DNA of 55,188 nucleotides from Psilocybe azurescens (GCA_023853785.1 JAJIRX010000161.1:1-55188), one strand, 5' to 3'. Shown: positions 1 through 12,056, counted from the stretch's first letter. Notes: generated by a model not told the origin, from the letters alone. Numbers and translations: made by a program.

Positions 1-215
1 ATCTTGAGTTTTAAAGACCAATGTCTCAACAATCCTCACGTTTGGACCATTCCGAGGGCAGGGCCTTCATCAGCGCACGGAGATATTTATTATTCACCTA
101 ACTGCTCACGCCGCTTTCTGTCCCAGATCAGAAGAGATCGTATCCATTCAGCATTGGAGCCGCATCTCTCAACCGGCATCACGATCCTGAATGGTGGACC
201 GACGCCTATGGATTT

Positions 216-2700
216 TTGAGCTTTATCCCCAATATTCCGACATTCAAGGATATGCGTTTGGCCACCTTCGACTACCTTAACGACATTCATGAAGTTGACG
301 CATCTTGGGGTACAGGGTACCAGCTCTCACAATCAAAATCCTCGGCGTGGCACTATCTGGAAGACGTTTTAATTGTTATCATCCATCTCCTAAAGGAAAA
401 TTTCCGTCATCTGCTAAAACCATATTTCCTCCCCCTTCGCCCTCTCTCCTTGGCTTCGATCAAGTATTTTATACCGCTTCGTGGCGCGACGCCATCGAAT
501 TGGACGCGCAGCGATTGGTTCATCATTTGGATCGGCTTGTTGTCGTTCTATATTGCCTGCATTGAAGGAGTACCCAACCCCTGAAGGTCCCGGAGTGGGT
601 TCAACTTCCTTGCCTCGGAAAAAGTAGATCAGTCGTGGCTCAGCGGGCTGTATAATATCATAATGGGTGCGTTCTGGAAGCCGACCCGTCAGCGGCCGGA
701 GCGCTCGTTGATCTCAACAGCAAAGGCGGCCAAGGTGCTGACCTTGCGAAATGGCTTTGCGTTTGGGACGTACCTGTGTGGTATCGTTGGTCGAAAGTCG
801 CAGTAAGATCAGACATATCGCCCGCTTTCAGCTATCTTCAACCCCCATCGGAGCACCTTCAGAATGCGACGACCATGGTTTATAGGTCTCCGTCTCCACC
901 TTCTCTGCCATCTCCACACCCTGTCGCCTTGGAGGAGCAACCGCTGTCCCCACCCAGTCTTTCTCGCTCCAAATCTGCTATTCTTGAAGACTTGGAATTC
1001 AATAAGGCCCGAGACGCTTTATCTTGCCTCCAAGCCATGGGAATCTTTCTTCGCTGCCCGAAAGATCATCAACGATCGAAGACTTGCGAATGAGACGCCG
1101 AAGGAGAGGGAAGTGCGTCTGAATCGAGAAAGGAACCCTCCTACTGTTTCAGCAGAAGTTTTGTTTGGGATTGGAGCGACGAAGATGACATGTGCCTTGT
1201 CCGCACTAGGGTCTTAAAAAGCGAACGGCCGACAGAATTGATGATCATCCGGGGTCTCAAGCTCGCTACGACTCTGTCCAAAATGAATGGGATCTTTGCA
1301 GTACTTTGGCGACCCGGAAGAACTTGCTTATGAGGAGAACGACTTGGACTTTTACGGCGAGGACGTTCCACCTGCTCCTCATTCTTACGACGTAGGACGT
1401 AGTCTCCGGATTCTCAGCAGAAAAAGTCGAGGAATTTGTTGCTCAACGCGTCCATGCGATAGCGGGTGTCGTCCCATTACCAGCGCCCCTGTCGAACGAG
1501 AGTGAAAACGGACTTGATCTTATTCCCTCCCAAGCGGTGGACATCGTCGCATACCTTTCGGCTCACTATGGCTATCGACCCTCATTGCTGTTCCTCTAAA
1601 TCCCTCTACCCCGACAAGGCAAGGTGGAACGATTTCGTCAAGACTGTGGGGCTTCGTGCCGGGGATTTTAACCTCCACCAGTCGACTTCGGCCTATCATG
1701 TTTCGAGTTTCTTCAGGGCCTCCAAACGGCCAATGGCCCACCGCCTGCCATCTATGATCTCAAAAGTCAATGTCCCATTGCTCTTGATGTTATAGCTTTG
1801 AGGCTTCTCTTTGAGAAGGTTGGCGATCTTTTCGTTCTTCGGGAAGCTGCCTTGAACTGAAGACTCCCTGGACAATTGCTCTGAAAACTGCTACAGACGC
1901 AGTCAAGGTGTTCCGCCTTCTACTCAGTCCTCAAAACATTCTTCAACTTCACTCGCGACGCTGCCTCCTGGAAATGGGTGTGTCATTCCACACGTTAATC
2001 CCACTTCACGATCAACCTTCTGTTGGACTCCAGGCCAACCGAAATCTTGTGCCTATCCGTGCTCTGGGGTATATTTTCTCAAAAAGGACTACGACGTCTA
2101 TATACAGCACCGCCGACGACTCCTGTCATCTTCGCCGGACGAGCTGCATTGCTTGCTGGTGGCCTCCTCAGCCGCCTTCTGCGAAGGAACATATTGGCAT
2201 TGATTCTGCCTGCTTTGGCCCATCGCCTGCAGTCACTGAACATCACCTTGGCCACCACTTCACGGCCAATGATGGGACGGTCTATTGGGATGATATGCTT
2301 ACCGACGAGGAGATGGATGTCATCTGTGGACTTCATAAGTGCTACACAGGTTTTTCATTTTTATTCTAATAATTTTATTAATTTTAACATGACCTTCTTC
2401 CCCAGGATGTGCCCCCAACCAACTAGTTCACAAGTCTTGGTGGCCGAAGCCTCTTTATTGGAATAATCAGAAAGCAAATGGCCTCAATTTTGGACACTGG
2501 ACAGAATGGGATGAAGAATGGTATCAAATCCGTTTGTCTGACATTGTAAAAGGTACTGCCCAACCTGAGGCCCCGGATTTCTGGCTAAATAAGCTTAGAG
2601 GTGCAGCTTCCTGGCGAAAAGCAACTGCTCGTCTTAATGCGGACTCGAATGCTCTTTCTTGGCGGCATAATTGTTATATAGTCCCTTGTGGACAATCTCT
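216..2700 (+). pseudogene. Decayed copy of an uncharacterised multicopy Agaricomycete gene family
   Basis: I do not know a function. The order of segments matches a large hypothetical-protein family seen repeatedly in mushroom genomes. A head segment (216-584) contains IPNIPTFKDMRLATFDYL and SWGTGYQLSQSKSSAWHYLE. Next come a PTPEGPGV stretch (about 565-600), LVDLNSKGGQGADLAKWLCV and VWDVPVWYRW (about 700-795), a Ser/Pro-rich linker (860-1000), an ETPKEREVRLNRERNPPT block (about 1090-1140) with a following WDWSDEDD, and a C-terminal part with HFTANDGTVYWDDMLTDEEM (about 2260-2320) and WWPKPLYW (about 2435-2465). These segments lie in all three plus frames with stops between them, so no continuous product is possible as written. 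One GT-AG intron is plausible near 2350-2404. Some breaks may be sequencing indels, but their density suggests real decay. Confidence 0.6.
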
Positions 2701-3138
2701 TGTCAACCCGCTGCTGAGATGTACCCGCTTATCGCCACTGTCAGCGAGGGCCTCAGCGTGCGATTTATTATTTCCTTTTATAAATACTTCAATTTTGTAC
2801 AATTGTCCGCTCTGGAAAACTTTTCCAGAAATAATTCATTTTTGATGTTTGATAAATCTTTGTAAAATTTAAGACATATTAAGAAATTTGTTGTTCCAAA
2901 ACATTCTTCAATTGTTGCACGAGACAATAGTGAACAAACTGAGCGTGTCAGTCAAATCCATATACAGTCAAAATTATATATAAATGTAAAGTCTTTTTGC
3001 CGCTAAAATTAGGACATAAAAGTTACCTTTAACAGGCATTTATAGATGCCAACAAGAAAGACTTTTAGATACATTTTATGATCGGCAAAATGGTCGAAAA
3101 CACAAACACGTTTAATTAAATTTTTCAATCATTTTTAG
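2701..3138. other. AT-rich spacer
   Basis: Strongly AT-rich sequence between the decayed family copy and the F-box gene. The 5' exon of the F-box gene must lie somewhere here, because its long reading frame has no ATG near the N-terminus and opens after a possible acceptor AG at 3137-3138. I could not find a first exon with matching phase. Confidence 0.4.
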
Positions 3139-4651
3139 TCGCCCTAAATAATCTGTTGCCAGCAGTGTTAGTCCGTAGACAAAACCTTCGCACGGAGATA
3201 AATTATCAGCACGATCCAGTTATATATCGACTTCCAACAGAATTGACGGCAAGGATCTTCGAAGCCTATGTCGAGATTGATCCTGAGGAGCCCGACTGGG
3301 AAACCAAAGAGACCGGCTCTCCGTTGCTTCTTGGTTCCGTGTGTCGACCCTGGCGCCGTATTGCATGGTCATCGCCCCAACTTTGGAGCCATATTCATAT
3401 TTCTATACCAACACCAGAGCACCGTAGAAGTATCGATGTTCCACAGGAATGGATCGACAGGTCCGCAGAGCTGCCCCTGTCGATATATGTAAAAATCTCC
3501 TGTTGCGACATCTGGCAGGTAGCGAGCCCTACAGGTACATACCTTCCCTTCATAAAAATGGTAAACCGGTATTCGCACCGCTGGGAGGACTTCCGCATTC
3601 AATGCTACCCTAACCTACTCGCTATGTTCAGTGGAGATGCCCAAGGCGCCCCTCTCTTGCGGACAATGTGTTTGTCAATATACGAATGGGACGAGGCTGA
3701 AGTTGAAGACTCATACAGCATCGACTCCAACGAGTCGTGTGCAAAACCGCGACCCTCTCACGTTGAGCTGTCCAGAATACAGTTCAAACTGGTGGATATT
3801 AATTGGAGCAACATCACCGACGCAACGTTTTATATGAATTCCATATGTTTGGATGATTGTGTCGTACTTCTACGGCAGGCCCCGCAGCTGAGAAATTTTG
3901 TCATTAACGGTGTCGAAGATCCTGAGCAGATGGGCTGGCAAGAGCAAACATTTCCTCAAGAGCCCATCATACATCACGGACTTCAACGCTTCACGTTTTG
4001 GGAGTACAAAGGGAATAATTTAGAGCTGTTCTTCAATAGCTTTGCGTTTCCGGCGTTAACGCACCTCAATGTTCGTAATATAGCTGACGAATCTCTTTCA
4101 AGCTATATCATCGCCCTCTTCACCCGATCCCCTACGCCACGCATCACACACTTGGACGTCACTAACGCTATCCGCTACGACTACCAAACACTAATAAATA
4201 TATTGGAAACTACCCCATTCCTTCCCGAACTATCTATACCAGACGTGCTCACTGATGCCGAAACCCTCGATTTCCTTCGCTTCCTGGGTGCAACCTCCAT
4301 CTTCAATACATCGGACGATCCACGGAATCATTTCCTTCCGAAGCTTCAAATCATAACGTATTTGAGCGCGTTTAATACATGGGATGTCTCGTTCTGGGAG
4401 GTCGTATTCCAATTATTTGGGCCACGGGGATCGATGTGCATAACTCGACTACAGGGAGGCGACCGCTCAAAAAGATATCGATTATTATGGGCCTCGATTA
4501 TTTCGAGGATGAGAACCCTCCAGTATGCCTCGACAGAGAAATTGTGGAACGACTTGTCGAGCTATCGCAGTCTGGAGTCATCTTCGATCTAACCAACAGT
4601 GGAATGGATCTGTTCAAGCAGTCAATTCAATACCATGGTATGAGCATATAG
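3139..4651 (+). CDS. F-box-like protein with degenerate leucine-rich repeats
   Basis: Predicted substrate-recognition protein of an SCF-type E3 ubiquitin ligase, from the large expanded F-box class of Agaricomycetes. The F-box lies near the start: IYRLPTELTARIFEAYVEI, then LGSVCRPWRRIAWSSPQLW. The next roughly 350 residues are irregular Leu-rich repeats (for example FPALTHLNVRNIADESLSSY). There is no usable ATG before about residue 135 of the open frame, so the true start is in an upstream exon. The frame open from the F-box stops at 4592, but a better C-terminus (MGLDYFEDENPPVCLDREIV, then ERLVELSQSGVIF, ending QYHGMSI at 4651) is in another frame. The two join only with a one-base shift near 4440-4490. 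Substrate is unknown. Confidence 0.75.
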
Positions 4652-5021
4652 CTGGGACATAATACGTTGGTAGTCATCCCTTTTATAACCTTCTGAAGTG
4701 TAACTAGATAATCCGACCAATGGTTTACAAGTATTGCAATTGGATTAAACTATAAGAACATACGTTGCTATTCCACCCTTCATACGGAACAGACACTATT
4801 GAAGATAGATAAGCGAAAGCTCATATGTGCCTCCTTGCACAATGGGAAGCCGCCCATCGGCTAAGTGTGGCATCTGTACTTCCAGTCCCGAATTATGTCA
4901 GGTCTTGATTATCGCAGGTTATGTTTGTTGATACCACCACATTGCTAACCGTACGGTACATGGTAAAGCTAAGCGCCCATCTCAGACACCAATTGCCTGA
5001 CTTAATCCGAAGTTCTGCGAG
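4652..5021. other. Intergenic region between convergent F-box genes
   Basis: Separates the 3' ends of two F-box-type genes that point at each other. I see no ORF, RNA gene or repeat. Confidence 0.4.
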
Positions 5022-5984
5022 TCAGTGGCAGTCGTTGGCACCACACATAACCTCAAATTCGAGGTGAAGGGTCAAGTGAATATCGAGGGCGCTGGCAGGA
5101 CCTATCATGAGCCACCCCCAATCCAGATCGTTACCCTTCCTGTAATGAGAATACTTACTATATATTGATGCACATTTAATTGTAAGGGACTCCAAGCACC
5201 TCGCCATTCTGAGGATATGGTCTATGTCAACTAGGCCTTCAAATTTTGCGCCAATTGTTATACTGAACGCAGTCAAGTGCAAGAATGTATCAGGAGTTGG
5301 GCGATGGTGGTTACCAATGAATATCGCTAAGTCATTGACTGTAAAAAGGAGTAGAATGGAGAGTGATTTCAAGAGTACAGGATCTCCAGGAGAAGAAGTT
5401 TAACCTCCAAATACTCGTAGTCGAATGATAGGGAAAGATGACGGACCTTAGTTTTGTGCATGAGATCCAAAGGAATGTCATGAACCCCCTTAAACGAAGC
5501 TCGTTCAAGTGGGATATCTTGATCAAAGCCGGAAGTGATCCAGAAACACTCTTATCGAGATCTTCTAACCTACTACTGAATGGCGCACCTCGAAAGTTAA
5601 ATTCGAGTTTGAAACCCAAGCATTATGGGATGTCGGAACAAACTGTCAAATATTAAAGCCCAAGGCCCGTCTCGAAGAAATGACAACAAGTGTCCATGCC
5701 CGCCACCGATCAGCCTGACGGTGAGAGAGGTGATGAAGGCATTCATCCCGAGTATCGCTTCAATTCGGCCTGAATGATAGATAACTTCCGAGGGCTTGCG
5801 GATACGGGCTGTCTCCCCTTTCAACCAAGGAATTGTTATCGCCCAGAAATTTTACCAAAGCTATTGCTGAGACAGATTGGGGATTAATCGTGGTTACCGC
5901 TATAGCCATGATTGCATTTACGACTTCGAATGGTAAGACCGAACTTCTGCAGTCCTGAAGGGTGTCCTCGATAATATCCTTCAT
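5022..5984 (-). pseudogene. Second F-box/LRR-like gene, broken
   Basis: Reads leftward from an ATG at 5984. The N-terminus contains LPFEVVNAIMAIAVTTINPQ followed by SVSAIALV, which resembles the helical F-box of agaric proteins. Downstream segments in other frames look like Leu-rich repeat material: LNELRLRGFMTFLWISC (about 5450-5510), LHLTAFSITIGAKF and ILRMARCLESLTIKCAS (about 5170-5290). At least three frame changes are needed to connect them. The weak, scattered signal fits a decaying paralogue, although the indel problem seen across the window may contribute. Confidence 0.45.
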
Positions 5985-6258
5985 TGACGATGTGATGGTT
6001 TTGGTTTGGTTTTGGTTCCTAAATTGTGGTAGAGATATATAGAATGAGAAGACAATTGGGAAGTGCCAATTCCTGGAAGGGAGAAACTTGAAGCTTAAAA
6101 CTTTTGCGCGCTTTAAGACTGAACATTGAATTTGAACGTTTGAATTAAGTTCACAAATTGAACGTCGAGAGCCGAGCCTTAGTATATACTCTAGCGTAGG
6201 GCGGTGCATCCTTGCACCAGTGTGTCTTAGCGCTCTGACCGCTTCTTACACGTTAATA
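5985..6258. other. Spacer upstream of the leftward F-box relic
   Basis: Contains presumed 5' sequence of the leftward F-box relic and ends at the TA dinucleotide where the MITE inserted. No gene seen. Confidence 0.3.
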
Positions 6259-6460
6259 CAGTAGACTTTCTCATAATGCATAATCATAAAAATATATTTA
6301 AAAAATTCAAAAATAACTACTGCTTAGCTAGTTATCCTAGGAGATGCTTTTCAGGGAAAGGAATCGATTTTGGCTTGTCCCATGATAAGCTGCTGCTAAC
6401 TTGATTTTTTACGATTTAATTAATATTTATTTTTATTATGCATTATGAGAAAGTCTACTG
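6259..6460. mobile_element. MITE, Tc1/mariner (pogo/Fot1-like) type, TA target site
   Basis: A 202-bp element with perfect 26-bp terminal inverted repeats. The left end begins CAGTAGACTTTCTCATAATG at 6259 and continues CATAAT. The right end is its exact reverse complement, finishing at 6460. Both ends are flanked by TA (6257-6258 and 6461-6462), the target duplication of the Tc1/mariner superfamily. A CAGT start is common among pogo/Fot1 relatives. Beyond the perfect stretch the repeats continue imperfectly in AT-rich sequence. The interior has no coding capacity, so the element would depend on a transposase encoded elsewhere. Sequence identity of the termini suggests recent insertion. Confidence 0.88.
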
Positions 6461-6462
6461 TA

Positions 6463-6635
6463 AACTGATTTTTTTTAAAAAAAATTGAACTTCAAATAAG
6501 TGACAAGTCGAACATTGAAATTATGATTATGTAATTAAAGATCATGCGGATTTCAAGCTTCTCCGGCGGGTAATTGCCTTGATTCGCGCACTTACTACTC
6601 TTTCAGCTACTTTAATCACGTTCATTACCTTAATT
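6463..6635. promoter_or_regulatory. Presumed 5' region of the SNF2 helicase gene
   Basis: A short AT-rich segment between the MITE and the helicase ATG. The MITE ends about 175 bp upstream of the start codon, so it lies in or next to the promoter. No specific site recognised. Confidence 0.3.
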
Positions 6636-9600
6636 ATGGACGGAAACGCGCCAAAGAAACCTCTGAGTATATTAGACGCGCTTGATCAATCATTTTTACT
6701 GACAGAAACGTCCCCAAATGACCACGGCACACCACTCAACCGGAACCCTTTGCAAACTCCAAAATTTGAAGCGGGGGCGAGCTCAGCAAAGAAAATAGCT
6801 GCAACTGAGGCTCTTAGGAATGCACAGAGAAGTCAGCAAGCGTCGCAAACGAATGGAGGTACGAGTTCCCTTCATGTTGTCTCCTGAAATATCGCTAAAG
6901 TTCGTTCAAGATAACGATGCTAGCTTCCTTGCAAGCATAGTGTCTTCTCCAGGGCCTCAAGCAGGTCCAAGCCGACCCGATTTTCGTATCCACTATGACC
7001 AAGAAACTTCACTGCGCTCGATTGACGTCGGAGGACCAGATCAACAAAAGAGGCGAGTGCTTACATCAATGACTCCTTCGAAATCATTGTACTAATGACT
7101 CCACAGGATCGCGGAGTTTGTTACCAAGTCTATTGAGAGCACCAGTAATGGATTGACAGTGAGAGACGCGATGAAGAAGCTGGGTCTCAAAGAGTACGTT
7201 CTCCATTCTTCTCATCTGACGAATACTAACATTTGTTTCTCAGCCATCGCGATTTAATATCAGGTCTTGAAGTTCGTCTGCTGAGCCACCAAGTCATAGG
7301 AGTAGCATGGCGAGTTCCTTCTCTCTTCTCTCTTTTGCAAGTCGTCCAGCTCATCTCAAAGGACAGGATGCTTCAGAAAGAAAAAAGCGAAGACAAAGGC
7401 GGGATTCTCGCGTAAGTTTTCAGACTACTTCGAAGCAATAAACTCAAAACGTGAATATCAGCGATGACATGGGTCTCGGTAAGTCCTCACATTTGCATTA
7501 TTTAACATCTTTTAATTCGATTCTGGCATCAGGTAAAACTGTGCAGATGATAGCGACTATGGCGATGAACATGCCAGATCACGATGACGATTGCCGGACG
7601 ACATTAATCGTCGTGCCAGCTGCACTGCTCCAGCAAGTAGGCCTTATATTATGCTTGATTTACCAGTGTCTCACCTTGCGCTAGTGGAAAGACGAGATCG
7701 ACACGAAAACCAACGGGCTCTTCGACGTCCATGTACATCATGGCAAGGACAAACTGAAAGTCAGTAGCTATATCCTCTCCAACCTCGACGTTCTCGTTAA
7801 AACCACATCGCTGTCAGAAAATGTCTCAACTAAAATCTAAGGATGTACGTAATAAGTGTTTTCAGCGGATTGCCTCGGTACATAGCTAACAAATTTCTTC
7901 CAGGTCGTTGTCACGTCTTACCAAACGCTCTGCCAGGATTTCAATGTTCCGAAGGGCACTCCTGCAGAAGAAGAAGAAGAGTGGATACGTGATCATGGGT
8001 GAGTGTCGAGCTCTGCAATTTGTTGGCGAGATCCCGTTGACAGCAAACGATGCATCAGCGGCTTACTTTCGAAAGCCAAATTCTACCGCGTCATTGCAGA
8101 TGAGGCGCAGTTTATCAGAAATCGGTATGCCATTGGACTTGATGAAATGATGCGGTCTGATATTTGTTTTAGTTCGACGCGTTCGAGCGTCAGTTTAGCC
8201 CACGTCAGGGCTAAATACCGTTGGATGCTCACCGGAACGCCCGTGACCAATACGTTGTGAGCTCTACGTTTGACTGTTTCGAATCTTGTTTTTAACACGT
8301 ACAGGGCCGATATTTATGGCCTCCTTCGCTTTGGTCGGTTCCGACCATGGAACGACTGGAATGATTTCAACGAACATGTGGTATGTGCGTCAGGTCTTTA
8401 TTTATTTTTGCAATGGTATACCAAAATCGACTTGTTAGGCGAGAGTGCAATATCTAGACGCGCCTTTGGCAGGTAATTGTTTGCTGGATAACTGTCATAC
8501 GACCTGCAACTGACTGAACATCACAGGATCAAGGGCACAGGCGATCCTGAAACCAATTCTTCTTCGACGTACGAAGGGACTCAAAATTGGAAGGCAAACC
8601 ATTGCTCCAACTTCCCACGAAACATATTGAGATTGTGAAGTTACAGTTTACCCCGGACGAGAGACAGGTTGGTTGGCATTCTTTGCCAGTCAAGGATCTT
8701 GATAATATTGCCGATCTGATACATACAGGTCTACGATGCATTTGAGAAGAGGACGAAGGTCCAGCTTAATAGGTTCATCAGGAACGGGACGCTCATGAAG
8801 AAGTGTGTTTTCTCACATGCTTTCTTTTCTCCATCTCCGTGCTACACTAACTTTTGACTCTCAGTCATGCATTCGTTTTGGTACATTTGCATGATACCTC
8901 ATGGCCGAGGACAGACGCTTATTATCAGTATTCTAGGTTCTAATCTTACGACTGCGTCAAATATGCTGCCATCCCCATCTGGTTCTGGTACGTATTCGTC
9001 ACATCGTTCTTACTTTCTAAATCAGCTCATATAGCTTGGCCTTGGTCTTCATAGTCTTTATCGGATGATTTTGAAGATCCTACAATCATGGTCGGGACGC
9101 AAGCTGAGAAGGAGCTTAGTCGTGCTAAGAAGATCATGGGTGTGGCTTGGGTCAATCAGGTCAGTGTCATCGGTCATAGTTAATTAGTCGCCAATCCTCA
9201 TCGCTTTATATTCGCGCGATGCAGATAAAGAAGAGGTAGGGATTTGGGCGGGCCATAACTGGTGGTTTGTGTTCTCAGCTGAGCACTAATCCCTCCCCCT
9301 TAGATTCCTGTTGCGTGCAGCTTCTGCTGCGACTCTTGATTTCGAGGACGAGGGCGACGAGCCTGCACCCACATGTCCCAACTGCAGTGACAGTGAGCCT
9401 ACTCTCTCCTTCAGTCGTATGTAATACAAATTCATCCTGTTTGCATTGTAAAGTGCTTGTTGGGGATAGCGGCCGTGTCTTGATATGCGGGCACGAAATC
9501 TGTTTCGGTGAGTGTGCATGATGCATGCAAATTGCAGTAGATATCTGACCACAGATTTAAGATTGTACTCTTGATCTTAGCAATTCGGCTATCGGCCACA

Positions 9601-11428
9601 ACGGAATATTGTACGTTCATTCCCCTTCACCTTTGTCGAGGGTCAGATAATTGGATGCTGATAAATATATGTATTCTTTTTCTTTACAGCGGTCAAGGTG
9701 ATGAGAAAGAGAATATCGCTGCTGAGAAGGCATACGAGGCTGCCGCCGCAAAGGATATCGACCTTGTAAGTTATAAAATTAACTATAACAAGTCGTTCAT
9801 TAATTTGATGGCGTTCCACCAGGTCCCACGTGCAAGGAGATGGTGGATCTCACATCGCCTGATAAAGTGTTCAAGGCGGCTGCGTTTGAGCCATCTGAAG
9901 ATGATTTGGCAGAGCATAAACGGGAGGAGAGGAACAAGAAGATGAAGATGAAGAAGCGACACGATTCTCCGCCGCCTACTGCGTATACTGTCCCTGACGT
10001 GTTGACTGACTCAGACGATGACGATCTTCCAGAAGTTGGGCATATCTTTGACCGTAATTGGAAGAAGGCGAAAGCGAAGCAAGAAGCAGACTCAGATGTA
10101 CGCGATCGTTTGTTGTCTCTTCTCTTTTCCTCAAGCAATACTAAACACTTTATTCTGAAAAACAGGATGACGTACTTGATCGTAAACGGTCCAACCAGTC
10201 GATGAAGAGAAAGGTTGACGATAGTGATTCGGATATTGATCTCCTCGATGAAAGCATTTCGCAGGGCAAGCGCCACAAGAACCGCGCCGGTGGCAGCAGC
10301 AGGTGCTCACCATCTCCTGGATATCTCAACAAGGGTAAAGGTAAAGGGCGTGCCTCCAGTGGAAAGATCGACGATGGCCCGTCGGATGCGGTCGTTGCTA
10401 CTTGGAGACGCGGAGACGAAGATCTTGAGCCCAGTTCGAAGATGGTGAAGTTGATCGAGTATTTGAAGGAGTGGGAGTATAGTGGTGATAAGACTATTTG
10501 CTATTCTCAATGTGAGCACTCGTCCCTTCCCTGCGTTTTTTCTCTTCCGGGTTCGGTTGATTGATGCTAATGTGTTGGGTCAGGGACCTCTATGCTAGAC
10601 CTCATGGAGAAGCTGTTCTCTCGACATGGAATTCGAAGCCTTCGTTTCGACGGAAAGATGAATAGGACTTCTAGAGATTCTGTCCTCGCTAAGTTCAAAC
10701 AGGCTGGCGGGCCAAAGGTCATTTTAATCAGGTTTGTAGTTTAGTCCGCCTTTCTTCACCAATAAATTATTAACTATCGTCTTTTAATCCAGCACGAAAT
10801 GTGGAAGCGTTGGGTACGTTCATCAATGGTGTTGGGACTCTGAAGGTTCTGACGTTTCAATCCTCCTTTTTACCTATAGCTTGAACCTTGTGTCTGCTAA
10901 TCGTATAATCAAGTATGTCTTAACGACAAAATATGACATCGCTGATTATATATCGTTTCCAGCATGGATCTTTCTTGGAATTATGCTGCTGAGGCACAGG
11001 CTTACGATCGATGCCATCGTATTGGACAGGAGAAGGAAGTTTTTGTGAAACGTCTGGTGGTGGAAGATACCATCGAGGACCGGTACGTTTTTTGCGTGTG
11101 CTACTTATGCGTTTGCCTGACCCCCACTCGAAACAGTATGTTGCGTCTGCAGGATGTCAAGACAGGCTCGTATTTGCGGTCATTATTGTCCTTGAAATTC
11201 TAGGCTGATTTTTGCTTTGAACCCTGCGTAGGACTGGCGGAAGCGGCTCTTGGCGAAGGCACAGGTGCGAAACTCCATGCGTTGAGTGTCAAAGACATCA
11301 GATATGTGAGTCATTAGTGATGATTATGAAAAAAGAAGACATTTTCTTACCCTCTCTTTCTTTATCAGCTATTCGGCATGAAAGACCCGAATGCAAGACA
11401 GGAAGACGACCAGTCTCGTGAGCTGTAG
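6636..11428 (+). CDS. SNF2-family ATPase with internal RING finger (Rad5/Rad16/Uls1 class)
   Basis: DNA-dependent ATPase and probable ubiquitin or SUMO-targeted ligase, nuclear, expected in DNA repair or SUMO-conjugate handling. ATG at 6636 begins [11 protein letters not shown]. About 33 exons are traceable. Motif I is DDMGLGKT (7462-7540), II is [10 protein letters not shown] (about 8095-8124), III is LTGTPVTN (about 8228-8250), V is [16 protein letters not shown] (10720-10910) and VI is [14 protein letters not shown] (about 10996-11040). A RING sits between the two helicase lobes: CPNC (about 9373), CGHEICFDC (about 9485-9560), then GPTCKEM. This insertion defines the Rad5/Rad16/Uls1 group. 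No HIRAN domain is seen, which favours Uls1/Rad16 over Rad5. An acidic Lys-rich linker follows the RING. Last exon 11369-11428. The frame breaks at the GGG near 8576-8578 and at the 9823/9824 splice junction. The stretch 8880-8945 does not give the usual lobe sequence cleanly. Confidence 0.88.
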
Positions 11429-12056
11429 AACGGCTCCTCTGTTCTACTGTTTCTCATCACACACGGGCGAGAACTTACGTTTTAATTCGTCGCTCCTTTC
11501 ACATATTATATCTTGGGAGTATAACCAGTACTCTATTTTGCCTCATTGTATCATATCCCATGTACTTGCGATATAATCTTTTATAATCTTTCCTAGTTAC
11601 CGAGATTTTATCTTTCTATCATCATATTTTCGTTGCATATGCTATTTCGTGTGTATACACTATTCTCACTCCTTATCTGAACTCCTGGCCATATGTATTT
11701 TTAACCTATCTGGTATTACTTATTTTATAGATTGTATTCATCAGTCTCAACTGAAAATTTCTGTCACGCTCTGATGTCGAACTGGATTCTATAGGAGTGG
11801 ATTGACAATGTGCGCATTAATTAAGTAATAATTCTCTGAGAGTCCAAGAAATAGGTAGGTAACTAAAAGATCGTGGGAGGTGCAGAGCAAGCACGATGCA
11901 TTCTACTCTCAGCCATACATAATAGCCTTGAACCACCACGGGGTATGCTAACAAATAAGTTAGACATGGGAGAAAAGTGAGAGGCGATAAGGAGGCGATG
12001 AGGAAGTGACCTACCCGATCAATCAAAGGCATGTCAAAGTCAACCGCAAAGGCCGT
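11429..12056. other. Intergenic region between convergent genes
   Basis: Shared 3' region of the helicase (+) and the GPI-anchored protein (-), rich in T and ATA-type motifs. No ORF or RNA gene recognised. Confidence 0.4.

Noticed and set aside
5760..6209. 150-codon minus-strand ORF taken as starting at 6209
   Set aside because: The part upstream of the ATG at 5984 has no F-box character, and the later ATG gives the expected N-terminus.
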